From: Sipunculus nudus
Lineage: Eukaryota > Annelida > Sipuncula > Golfingiida > Sipunculidae
Assembly: GCA_026874595.1 (NCBI GenBank)
Contig: CM049306.1
Span: 24,665,519-24,729,518, forward strand
Direction of reading: 5' to 3'
DNA length: 64,000 bases
The notes beneath the pieces were generated by a model. It worked only from the letters and a program-made list of their open reading frames with translations, was not told where the DNA came from and did not search any database. Every line of letters starts with the position of its first letter. Position 1 is the stretch's first letter. Shown piece after piece: positions 11,203 through 23,300 of this stretch. Made by a program: the position numbers and the translations under genes.

Positions 11203-14011
11203 ATTTCATTTTTCCATGCAGGGTAATTTACCAGCCGCGCTTTTTGGAGCTCAAACAAATTTAAGATGATTCATTTTTGTATAAACAAAATTATACAGTT
11301 AACTTTTAGCTAGCAAATTTTATTAATCATACATTAAATACTCTGTTTACTTCCCGTGACCGCTATTTTTCTTGTTTTGTGTGATTTTCCTCACCGTTTT
11401 ATCCATGTTTAGGAAGGCCGTGGACCCTCAACCCCCCCCCCCCCCCATCCATCCACTAACTCGCACACCTATATATATATAAATGAGGAAAATGTATATT
11501 CATAATATGACTGATTATTTATGTTTGCACGGGCGTGTTAAAACAACCATGAAGACATTTTTTGGGGGGAATTTAACAACAAAGAGAACTACATGTTTAT
11601 ACTTACAGTATATAACATGTATATGTATACTTTATAACCTTATACATTAAAAAGAAACCGTTTATTTTTATACACAAAAGAACCACTGGAAAGGGGTTGT
11701 ATTTTTTATCTTTTCTTTTGTGTAGGAGCCTCAGATGGAACCCCGAGGGGCCCAGTTTGCCCCTAACCTTATAAGTGTCAAGTGGCACTTATTCTTGATG
11801 TGAAGTATCATTTCCGCACTACCGTAACAACACGAGAAATCAAGACCTGATGTGCTGAATGCAAGACTCCATAAAATAACTGGTTGATATTCAGGCTAGA
11901 TCTTACCCGTTTGTAGATTTAATTAGACCTTTCCTTTTTTTCATACTGGATAAACTCATTCAGAATAACCTTACTACTATATTGTAAAATCTGTTTGTTT
12001 ATATGTAACGGTAGAATAAAGTATAACGAGTGTTAATTACTGCAAATTAGCATAATACCGATCCATTATTTTGCATTTGAGAACCGGTTTAGTTTAATTC
12101 TAATCACGACAGATGGCGGTGCAAATGCACCAACTGAATACACTGGCGTATAGTTTCTGATAGATGGCGCTGTGATAGCCCCTTCGTAAAATAACGTCAT
12201 ACTTCTCTGGATTTAATGGAAAAGACCCTCATAGAACACAGTTAGGATCGTTTCCATCTTCTCAAGACCAAAAACAGGGAATTTCTGAGGTATAGTATCG
12301 GAGGAGTTGTGTGACAACGATATTGTGACCCATCGTCAATTATATTACAGATGTTATACGAGATGTTACATGTGCAGGCATACATATTTTTCCAGCTCCT
12401 AGAACTACAATACATATAGTACAATAAGTACAATACAACAAAGTACATTACACTATAGTAACCTTTATAACTGTGCATCGCAAAATCGACAGTATAGTTT
12501 TATATATAATTTCAGACGTTTGAATGTTAGAATAAATATGACCGAAATATGAAGCATTATATATATAGAGAGATGAAAAGTATTTATGCTTCTTATAGGG
12601 GATTTACGATTCAACCAATCCCCGTTCACAGAATAGCATAGTGTCTATTCACGGGGTTTTGCCGTAAATTACCAAGTATATATATATAAATATATAGTAG
12701 AACCTATGTATATTGTATGTATATTGTTAACTCTGGCAGTTGGCATGGCAGAGGTTTTGCGGCAAAGAGCTTAGCCCGCGTTGTTGTTCACGCCTCTCTT
12801 TACAGTGTATGGTCTGCTTACTGTGCGCCAATGCATGGCATAGATACATACTGCTATTTTGAACAACCAATTAAATTGCAAATTTCAGCACTGCTCTTTA
12901 GGTTCTACTTTAAAATATTCTGTAAATTAACGATGGTATACTGTATGATACCCATTAAACTGTTACGTAAAGCATTTCTTACAAATATAAGCATATATTT
13001 TAGAATGGAGATTTAATCGTTAACGTTAGTATATCTGCGTGCGAGTGTGCGTGTGTGTACTAAATGTACACTTGACCTTGAGGCGAATAAGTAGTTACAT
13101 GCTGTAAAACATGTTTGAAATAAAAAAATAATATCTATGATAGTAACATTCATTAATTACATTTATTAATACCTCACGTCAGGTATAACTGTATTCTAAA
13201 GTTATTCATTGTATCTATTCATTTTTTCAATCAACTGTATTAGAAGTTCTAAATAAAATTAACTTGTCATGATGAAATTACAGATTTAAGTTTTGAATAG
13301 CCTGAACTCATCTGAAATTTTCCTTAATTTATTCAATAGCCTGAGCCGTACCGACAATTTCAGTCAGGATCTGGGCTGGACAGAAAACCCGGATCATGAT
13401 CATGGGCCTTGACACACACACATACACACACACTTAATATTGTATACACACAAGATACATATTCCGTGCCTGTCAGTTCCTCCGGATTTTCTCTGTATAC
13501 TCGGGTATATCATTAGTCTTCAATGGTTGGCTACACCAGCGGTTTTACGGTGCATGCTTGGTGTCAAACAAGTGCACACACCCACACACGCGGCGAAACT
13601 ACTAAATGTGTTGACACATGAAAAAGTTAAGTAATAAATCAACACCTGTAAGCATGATCAGGATGAGTATATTACATTTTCCAAAGGATACCCTGGATAT
13701 TCTGGTAAAATACGTGCACACTGTACTATTGAATAAATATATATAGTCGACCTGGACTATACAACCAACCGGCATGGAACTTTGCTCTGATGATCGCGGC
13801 TGACTCGCAAAATGGTTTTGTTTTAATATAGGGACGCCCACGCAATATGAACGCATGCATGATTCTTATTATAATACTGGCAATACATCTATCGTATTTA
13901 CGTCTGGGAAGAGTTTTGTAAACACATTCCGCTGGGTAGCCTTGGTTAGATAAAACAGTATTATTAAGTTGAGGCTGCTCACTTAAAAAAAGGTAGGGCT
14001 TTATTATTTAG
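11203..14011. other. Intergenic DNA, nothing recognised
   Basis: AT-rich with a poly-C run near 11430. The 99-codon frame at 12717-13016 has no recognisable domain and no splice context. No RNA gene seen. Confidence 0.5.

Positions 14012-14086
<75 letters not shown>
14012..14086. repeat. (GTCT)n followed by (CT)n microsatellite
   Basis: A GTCT tetranucleotide tract changes into a pure CT tract of about 20 units. The compound order suggests one repeat grew from the other. Confidence 0.95.
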
Positions 14087-14088
<2 letters not shown>

Positions 14089-14745
14089 CCGTAAATAGTA
14101 AATACGAATATATCTCAACGTAAACTCAAGTTGTATACTTAAACCGGTGACCTCCAGAGTATGATTCTTAGAAAAGCCTTTTAAATGCCGTCGCATGTAG
14201 TTTTTCATGAAGGCGCGCTTGTGTTAAATTCTATTTTAACTTCCTTGTTCGCATTGATAAATAAACATCGATCGTACGATCCTTCCAAAATCCCTGCTGA
14301 TTACTGACACGGACAGTCAAGCACAACTCATGTTCAACGACCCAAGCTAATTGCTGCAAGCTATACTTATACATGTGTACAGTTTTTTTAAACACTTACA
14401 TATACCCCCTACTGTTAATTCCAATGAACCTCTTTTTCAATGACATGTGCACAGAATATATATAGGATCACTGGGTGAAACTTCCAACAGAAACTTCTAA
14501 AAACAACTTTTGTAATTTTTTCTTGTAAAGCTTTTGATTAATTTCTATATTGTATTTTTGCGAATATATATAAAAGATTTTAAATAGCCGATATAGTACC
14601 ATACCGAAAAAAATTTATCCATTTTGGGAAATAATTCCCAGTAAAAAAATTAGCTCTTAGCTAGCTGTATCGTGTATTGATATAATTTATGTATGTGCAA
14701 TATATCACAACTTCAGACAATAAAGTATATATATCACTTGATATA

Positions 14746-14749
<4 letters not shown>

Positions 14750-14802
<53 letters not shown>

Positions 14803-14806
14803 CAAT

Positions 14807-14858
<52 letters not shown>
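14750..14858. repeat. Compound (CT)n - (TA)n microsatellite
   Basis: CT tract of about 25 units, a short AGTCAATCAA linker, then a TA tract with one GTA interruption. Confidence 0.95.
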
Positions 14859-17800
14859 GATAGACTACACTTCCAGGCATACCAATATATAGATATTACA
14901 CGAGTTAATACAAAAAATAAACGTCACAAATCTCCTGGGGTCAAGATGATATACAGATTTAATATAAAATGGGAAACAAATGATAAATGAAATTTCAGAT
15001 ACAGTTAAGTATCAAATGTACGTCCATTCTTCTTTTATTTTATATACGGTTAATAAACACATGATAAAAATGTTACTCGTTTTCTTCTCCTCTGTATTCT
15101 AATGAAGTAAATTGAGAAAATGTTTGGCCTATAGTGATTACAACGTAACAATACATACCCTTTTGTAAAAGTAAACAAAACACAATCTTAGGCTGAACTA
15201 TTGAACAGGTATATATAAAATATATGATAATTTCCGACAGTTCAATTGGCACTTACCTGAACACACCTGTACGGCTGAAAAACGAGAGCTCAGATCTATC
15301 GATATTAACCTACCAATCAGTGTGGCAGGAGCGTTCCGCGTTCTCCTGTTGTGTTGGCCAGTTCCTCTGAAGTATACTGAGCCTAACCACTGGTGCCGAG
15401 TAGTTTTAATTATAAGTTTGCCGCCATGTACTTAGGTAAGTCATACTCACCTGGCGAGCCAGTTATCTGAGCGTACCTGCAACGCAGACGCAACCTAGAT
15501 CGGCCGTTTGGCAGAGACGGAGAGGTTAGAAACTGTTCAACGACTGTCTGAAATACCTGGCTAAATGGAAACAGATTTTTAATGTTGTAGTCGTCCGCTA
15601 GATGTCAGCAGCTGATGATAGAAAAGATAAGTCTTTCCCGGGCGAAGGGCGTGCCAAGTCTTCCAGTGAGAGGGTATCAGGTACATGGAGGTAAAACAGA
15701 GCGGTAAACAAGATGTGCGTCAGACAGAAATGGTTACCTTATCAGATTTAAGCGCAGAACGGAAAATCTACCTCATCGCCAAAGGCTCTGATATAAGGGC
15801 AACTTGCAAGGTCATGAGTGCAGACGGCAACCCCTAGCGCTATAGCAACAAGAGAAGTGGAGCGTAGGTGGCGATTACAGGGTCGATTCTTGTTCAACTT
15901 GGTGTCCAGAAGAAAACTTCCTTCTTTTGCATGCACGTTTAAAATGTACGACTTTTCATCATTACTCTGAGATCGAGTAATTTCTGCTTATACATGTGGC
16001 CAGATATCTTGCATAAGCCGAGATATATGATCATGGCCCAACATCAATCAAATTGTTTATAGTATAACGGAAAATCAATAAATCGAAAAAGGACACTTTT
16101 TTTAATCAAATGCAGGATACGTCAATAATGTGTTAACACCATCAACAAAATTTTTTTCTGCTATATTTTCCACCTTAAATTAAAAAAAAAATTATTGATG
16201 AGATGTATTATTGCAAATTAGCCGAGATGAGACCATTGGTCTATACATTGTTTAAACTATTGGTAAATCTGTAAGTTACAAAAAAAGTGTTTTTAATCAA
16301 ATGCAGTCCCATGAAGGGAAAATCAAAAATAAAAAGGCGAGTAAAATGCCGATAAGAAATATGTGGCATGACCTTTAATACTGGTAGCGATTCCATGAGT
16401 AAACGGTTTGTCATTTAGAAAATTCGCTGGATACTGCAACACCTTGAATGATTGATTGAATTAGTTCACACATGAGGTACAAAGCATAATAGCTTCTTAA
16501 AAGATATATACAGCTTGCGTTTCCCCATATTTTATTGCTTTGGTTCCTGAAAGTATACAGTTTATAGGGAACATATGTCGTCTCATGAAATTACCTGGAT
16601 GAAACATCACTTGCAAAGTTCTAAAGGGCCACCAGCGGTGCTTGGCAGGTAATTACATTGTAAACATAATGACCTTAAAACCACGGCCTTTAACTCTCAA
16701 GGAGGGAAATGTGAATGAAAAACTATCTATAGATCTTCCGAACTCTTTTGAGTAACCATCAAGAATTCAGCTAGCACGTTCCAAACAAACGCAAAATCTC
16801 TGCATTCTCTAGTCGTAATTCATCGGCCTCCAGTGAATCAGAAAGTTACAATGACCCCGCTTCAGACAATATAGTTTTAGGCTTTTGAGACTTACAGCAA
16901 CGGATCCTAAGAAACTATAGTTTATACTGCATTGGCTGTTTTGTTCGTTACGCCAACATGCACTGGGGCCAACAATGGGGTTAAACAATACTTGAACCCT
17001 TAAATAAAAATATAGGTTAGCTGCGGGTCCAAGAAACCCGTTCATGCTTTCTTCGAGGCAGTGACCTATTTTAAATGGTGATTGATATGACAGTTACGTA
17101 GGAAGAACTACCACTGGCGGATTCGGGGGGGGGGGGGGGGGGGTTCAAGGAGACAACCTTTTTTAAGGGTTTCAAACCAAATTTTGCGACCTTGACCCCT
17201 CATTGTTGTTTCTTAAAGTTTACCTGTAACCTGAAAATTTTAAACAATCTTGAAAATTGAAAAAAAAAAGAAAATAGTTTGCGCTCCCAAAAAGCCATTA
17301 TCTAAGACTCAAATATGTTGTAGTTTATATACCAGGTACATATGGACACAGCGCGCGGATTCACATGTAACGAGGCAACATTACGATATATGTAACACAA
17401 TCCCTGAGCCCTTAAAAAGATTGCCAGAACAGACTCGTATATAGGGCCTTGAATTTGTAATCTGAATGAATGAACATGTATGAACATAAAACATGATGTT
17501 CTCCAGTTCTTTTGATGTGCCTTGCCAAATGGCACAGATTCAAAGTTAATATACCGGGTATAACTGTAACAGAAAATAATCTTATCTTACAAAATTTTTC
17601 ATATAATCCCATTTCTTCTTTAAAAAATAATTATATATTAACGGCTTTTTATTTTGTCCTTTTGACACGGAAGCCAGTATAATCTGAATATACTGGAGCA
17701 GATTTTACAGAAAATGTGTGCAATGATCAAAAAGAAAGGCTTAAGTTAGAAAAAAAATAAAATGTCACACTCAGATGCAGGAACTGTGCGTGGCATTTCC

Positions 17801-17999
17801 TGCAGTTCTTCATATATGTAGGTACATGATACGTGTTATTCTTTAAAACTATACATAAAAGTAAACATTTAGTTTTAGTTGCTAATTCTATAGCGACAAT
17901 AATTAAATGCAGGGATTTCTGTTTATCGGACGTTTTCTATATCATACTTGTTTGTCAATATCTACAAAGAAACTGAAAGTGCTGGTCATTATATTGTCC
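14859..17999. other. Intergenic DNA, no gene proven
   Basis: A less AT-rich patch at 15240-15960 includes a well-formed Kozak start (GCCGCCATG at 15420-15428) followed three codons later by a GTAAGT donor. That is the appearance of a short first coding exon, but I found no following exon and cannot assign a gene. A poly-G run lies near 17127-17142. The rest is featureless. Confidence 0.4.
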
Positions 18000-19190
18000 C
18001 AATTTCACAAATTACTTTTCAACTGGTCCTTTCGAACGATTACAGTACTGGGCCTTTTTTAAATGATCTATTATCATCTCAGTCAAGAAATTCCTTTATC
18101 CTGCTTGAATGATTATCGTCCCTTCGCTATGACTTGGTTATTGTAAAGAGCTTTGAGAGACTAGTCATAAATTTCTTAAATGCTGCATTCCGGATACTTT
18201 GAATTCTTTCCAGTTTGCTTATCGCAGCAACCGTTCCACGGATGACGCCGTTTCGATAACACTTCATGTAATTCTTAAACATCTCTATATCCGAGAAATT
18301 GCTTGTGCTAGAATTATGTTTATCGATTTTGTTTCTACAATCAATACATTTCGGCTTAAGACTTTCATTCTTAAATAAACGGAACTAGGTCTAAATAGAA
18401 ATGTGAGCAACTGGATAGTAGACTTTATCGAATCGTCCACAAGATGTTAAGATCAGTGATAACATTTCTAAAGAGCTGTCTTTAATAACGGGACACCCAG
18501 GGCTTTGTATTGTCATCATTATATTCTTTATTTACATATTTCAGTGAGCCACAGTGTAATGAATGTCTAGTTGTGACATTTGCGGATGACACAACCGTTA
18601 CCGTGGATATCCATTGAGCTGAATACTAAACTACGTGGTACTCTGATAACAACTTTAAAGTTGAATTTTGGGGAAAACCAAGGATATGATCATTGACTCA
18701 GCGTAAAAGTTCAGAGATCTTGACCATAGAAATTAATGGTTCTGCGGTAGAAACTGTTGTTTTAAATTTTTAGGTATAAATATATCATCAAACTTGCATG
18801 AAGTGGGAGGAAAATGTCAATTATTGTACGAAGAAGGCCCAACAGCCGCTGTACTTCTTAAGGAGACTTAAAGTTTGGTCTAGGCTTACCCGTGCTGCAG
18901 AAATTTTATAGAACAGTCACATGAAGTGTCCTAACGGTCTCTGTCACTGTGTGGGAAGGAAGCATCAATGCCGAGGAACAGAAATTAGTTAATAGGGTTG
19001 TTAAAACGGCTGGGAAGATAATCGGGAGTTCTTTACCATCACTTGAATCGATTTACCATAAGAAACTGCTTAAGAAAGCGAATGCAAGTTAGTTCGTTAT
19101 CGGTTATTCAAAGAGAACGTGCGTGTCAACAATCCGGGAACTAAACCGATCCCTTGCGGCAAACTAATCTTTAGACAATTTTATCTTTAT
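18000..19190 (+). pseudogene. Decayed non-LTR retrotransposon reverse transcriptase
   Basis: Read across frames, this stretch keeps the order of RT motifs of a Rex1/CR1-like LINE ORF2: LNDYRP (about 18103), the QFAYRSNRSTDDAVS-like block (about 18208), the MFIDF block (about 18317), the FADD catalytic motif in VTFADDTTVT (18579-18590), the KKAQQPLYFLRRLK block (about 18826) and a closing YHKKLLKKA region (about 19055). Several frameshifts and stop codons interrupt it and the PQG region is badly eroded. No endonuclease or 3' tail was recognised. It is an ancient dead copy and more diverged than the LINE at 8518-9460. Confidence 0.82.
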
Positions 19191-19663
19191 TTTCGAATTT
19201 ATAAATTTATTTTCTTCTTCAGTGTATTCTTTTAAAACAAGCTAGTCAAGGCAAACTATTGAATGTAATACTTTTATTACGTATATAATAGCAAATAAAC
19301 TGATCTTAATCAAATGAATCTTATTTGGATATTCTAGTATGTTTAAATAAAAAGATATTTTCTACGTCATTGTTATCCCTTAAAATGATACATATACATA
19401 CAGTATATGTGATGAGAGATTCTCTTCAGTTTTATTTCATTTAATTCAAAAGAGAACACATCTGAAGACGAAAATGTAGTAATTCTTGTGCCTGGCCATA
19501 AAACAGTTTATGTCTGAATTTTACTTTTCTCACATTCAGCAGCAATATATAACCATAAAACGAACCTCAAGAGAGTAGCACTAACAGAACTGTGCTAGGC
19601 ATAAAGAAAGTTAACTGTGTAGTCTCTGTAATAATACCACACGTAAATAAACTAGAATGAGAG
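19191..19663. other. Intergenic DNA, nothing recognised
   Basis: AT-rich spacer between the LINE relic and the MITE; no coding or structural signal seen. Confidence 0.5.
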
Positions 19664-20097
19664 ATGTCTCCCCTCCCTATGGGCCAAATTTGGGGAAAAA
19701 TATGGACAACTTTAATATTTTGGGGTTCAGGAAAAGTCCTAGATTTTTGAAGATTTGACCTTGACGATGAAGGTCAAGGGTGCCAGATTTTAACTCCTCT
19801 GAGACGTTGGTAGAAACAATTCATGTGTCAAATTTCACCAAAAATACTGAGTGGACCAAAAGTTATAGTGTTCACAAAAAAATTTTCTTTTCTATTGATT
19901 TAAAAAAATACTTGATGGTGATGGTCAAGGTCACCCATTTTGAACATATCATAGAATTTGATATAAACAATTTAACTATCAATTTTCATGAAAAAAAAAA
20001 TGAATGGTTCAAAAGTTACTGCATTCAAAAGAAATGACGCTGACAATGACTACAGATGACAAAGACACACCAAACACTTTAATGGGAGGGAAGACAT
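19664..20097. mobile_element. MITE-like element, 434 bp, at the 3' flank of UTP3
   Basis: The left end ATGTCTCCCCTCCCTAT and the reverse complement of the right end ATGTCTTCCCTCCCAT form imperfect 16-bp inverted repeats. The interior contains repeated 'GACCTTGACGATGAAGGTCAAGG' type segments in two diverged copies and no protein frame. Its right end lies about 30 bp from the probable UTP3 polyadenylation signals. Confidence 0.6.
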
Positions 20098-20127
20098 AAT
20101 TAAAAGAAACATTACTGTATCACGTCC

Positions 20128-20149
20128 TTTATTAGGAAATCAATTTATT
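20128..20149 (-). promoter_or_regulatory. UTP3: Candidate polyadenylation signals of UTP3
   Basis: Two AATAAA hexamers on the minus strand (20133-20128 and 20149-20144) lie about 105-125 nt downstream of the UTP3 stop codon. Either could direct 3'-end formation. The cleavage site cannot be read from sequence alone. Confidence 0.5.
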
Positions 20150-20252
20150 CTGTTAACTTAATGGTCCTCAATTATATTGAACAATCAGCTGGAGGTGAAG
20201 GCTGATTGAACAGTGATGTACTATGACTGATAATGATGATAATTGGTGATAT

Positions 20253-20345
20253 TCATTGCTTGAACTTAATGCTTCTCTTGATTCCAGCACGTATGCCAGA
20301 TATTTCTCCTCCATAACGTTCCATTTCTGTCCTGACTTCTCGTAT
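20253..20345 (-). CDS. UTP3: UTP3 exon 16 (stop codon)
   Basis: 93 nt coding IREVRTEMERYGGEISGIRA then GIKRSIKFKQ and TGA. This is the universal SAS10 C terminus. Confidence 0.96.
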   Translation of the reverse strand: MREVRTEMERYGGEISGIRAGIKRSIKFKQ

Positions 20346-23300
20346 CTGCAACAAAAGTAGAGGAGTATTAAAGAAGTTTAAATCAGACTTGAAAAAAATC
20401 TGCAACTTTTTTTTTAAATATGCACAAATTTAACACTCTGTTCCAATCATTTACGTCAGCTCAAATAATTTTCCTAGAACTCTGCTTCTTTATATCACAC
20501 TCATTCTTATATGCATCGTCATTCAGTCCCTACGACGGGAAAGGTATATTTGGCTTTTCTTCAGATACCAGTTACAAGATAAGTTAAAACTTCCTATAAC
20601 AGTAATTAAAAATTTGTTTTTTGCTACATTGAGAAAAGTGTGTTTATTCACACAAACACATCTTTTACTGGCTTTTTTTTTTTCAATTTTACTGAGACTT
20701 TCAAGATGATGAGAAGAGTAAGTGGCCAGAAGTATTTTGCTGGACCTTTGAGATATCGATCTGCCATATTACACAAATACATTGTCCTCGTCAAACCACG
20801 TGGCAGATGCACATTCAGAATAACTTTGCATAGTATTTCATTTATTAGACAGCAAAGAGTTCTCAACAGCCTTATACAGGTTGGTTTGGTGTGTTATGCA
20901 GCAATACATAGGTTTCCACTGAACATAAAGCAACCTTTTGCACTCATGTTACACTCCATCAAGTTTTTCTTCTATTCAATGTTGAGGGAACAGCTATGTC
21001 CTTTTTTAAAATACCTATATATTAAGATCATATTATTCATTAATTACTTTCATATTTTACATTAATTACTTTGATTAATGACTCACCTGTCCTCGTCTCC
21101 TGATCTTGGCCTTTCGGTACTTGAGTCGATGTTTCACCCTCGGGTTACGAAGCTCCTTCTTCTTATGAGCAGTGAGGCCAACGTTTTTAGCGATCTACAG
21201 TGCACAGAATATTATGTAGCAATGACTGAATACTTTACTGCATTATGAATTATGCAGCAGCTTATTTTATCAAATACACTACTAATTTGATGGGAGCAAA
21301 CCTTTGATGATAATCAGACAAAAAGCTCCATACTTGCCCAACATGAAAATTAAGTGCAAAAATATGACACACTCAAAAGAAAAAAAATCAATAAACATTA
21401 TTCCAGAATCTACTGTATTGGTGCACTAAAATTTATATATATTTTGTAAACTACAAAGTTTACCATCTCAGTGGACTTTATTCCTTATCCAAGTACAGAA
21501 TTATAACACCTTACTAAGATTGACGGTAAATTCTCAATCAATATCTTACCTTAACCTTTATAATTTACATGGAATATGCTATATTAACAGAAATGACCCT
21601 TTTTACAGGTTAGACCACCATCTTACCTGGTAAGTGATGCCTCTCTTTTCATCCTCCTGTTCATAATCCTCATCAACACCTTCCATCTCCCTGAAAGTTA
21701 AAAAATGCTACTGTTATATCTGAAAAGGTCAAAGCTTTAGGAAATCTTAACCATATTTATGCTGCTGCTAAAACAAAGAAGTACCATGATGGCTGGGCTG
21801 GGTGCCATTAGAAAAAAGCTAAGACTTATAATTGTCATCTTTGTAGGGCCTGGTTCAGGGGTAGTGAGGACTTTACAAAGGTGGGGGGGGGGGGGGAGGG
21901 CAACACCCTGGGCATGGTTTACAACTGTGACAGTGTGGTTAAAGGACACCTGGAAAATGTCTGTTTGTACATACCCTTCTTCTTCCACACCCTCTTCTTC
22001 ACCATGTCTTCTCTTCCTGCCCTGAACATATCAATATATACATCAGTACACATACAAAGCTCTAAACATCTGTTAATACATCAGTAAACATACACAGCTC
22101 TCAACATGGGCATATACATCAGTACACATACATAGCTCTCAAAATATATACATCATTACACATACACAGATCTTTATAAGGGATAGTTACTATATATTTT
22201 AATGATGGTTTTACATCTCATTATGGACTAAATTGTATATATTAATGTCAAGGTTGAATTAATTTCTCAAATGTAAATAATAAGTAGATGTTATCAGAGC
22301 TGAAGTAACAACATGAACACAAATTAAAATGTACTATTTATAACTATTTATGAAATTGTTCTCATCAGTTTATATAACTTTAGGTATTTCCAGACTTTAA
22401 ATAATCTTAGCTTTGAATCTGACTTCCACTGGACTCAGTAATTAATGAAATGGAGAATTTTTATCTACATCTGCAATAAACACTTCTGTCCAACATAAAT
22501 GGACTGATAAGAACCCTACTGTAAACAAAATGATTTCTTCAAAAGTATGGATATCTTTTTAATAAAATGTAAATATCTGTATTGGCATGTCTATGCACAC
22601 ACACATCCATCTACCTACCCATGTTCTTCCACCAGACATCTCTGCTGGCTGTTCAAGTTCTAGTCCCTCTTCTACATCCTCCTCAGCCTCTTCCTGAGAA
22701 GGCCTCTTCTTCTTACCAGGCACAGAGGCTGCAACAGCTGATGTCTTCAGCCTGGTTAAAAAAAATTCCAGTACAAATCTGGAAAGCACTCAACGGTACA
22801 TACCCCTAACAACACATGGATTCACATCAAGAACTGGTTTGTTTACACTAAAATAGGTTCTCACAATTGTTTTATAAATCCTTTAGTTCATTATGACATC
22901 ACTAAAGAAACATTACTCTTATCGAGTTCTACCCTTTTTCAAGGATGATATCCTAAATGTTATAATCTTACTCACAGGCCATTAAGCTATACAAATTGTT
23001 TTTCTATTTGTCTACACTGCATCTCCTAAAGTTCAAAGACAAACACTGCAGATCACATGACCTCAATCATATTTGACTGTGGAGCATTTTACAAGGAGTA
23101 TATTAATGAAAATGACAAAAGAAATTCTGCTTTACTTATTCTTCAAAATATTTTTATTTTCCTTATCTATTTGCTAAATTAATCTTTTCACAATATTAAT
23201 ATTATTTTATCCATTCTTTTAATACTATCAGGGCTTTCAATAGGAAAAAAAATTGAAGAATCAAGGACGCTCAGGCCAAAATTGTGGATGGGAAGGGGTG

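Noticed and set aside
12717-13016. Plus-strand 99-codon frame
   Set aside because: No domain, no conserved pattern, no compatible splice sites.
20640-21065. Plus-strand 141-codon frame inside UTP3
   Set aside because: Lies in UTP3 intron 15 on the opposite strand, AT-rich composition, no domain recognised, no splice or promoter evidence.
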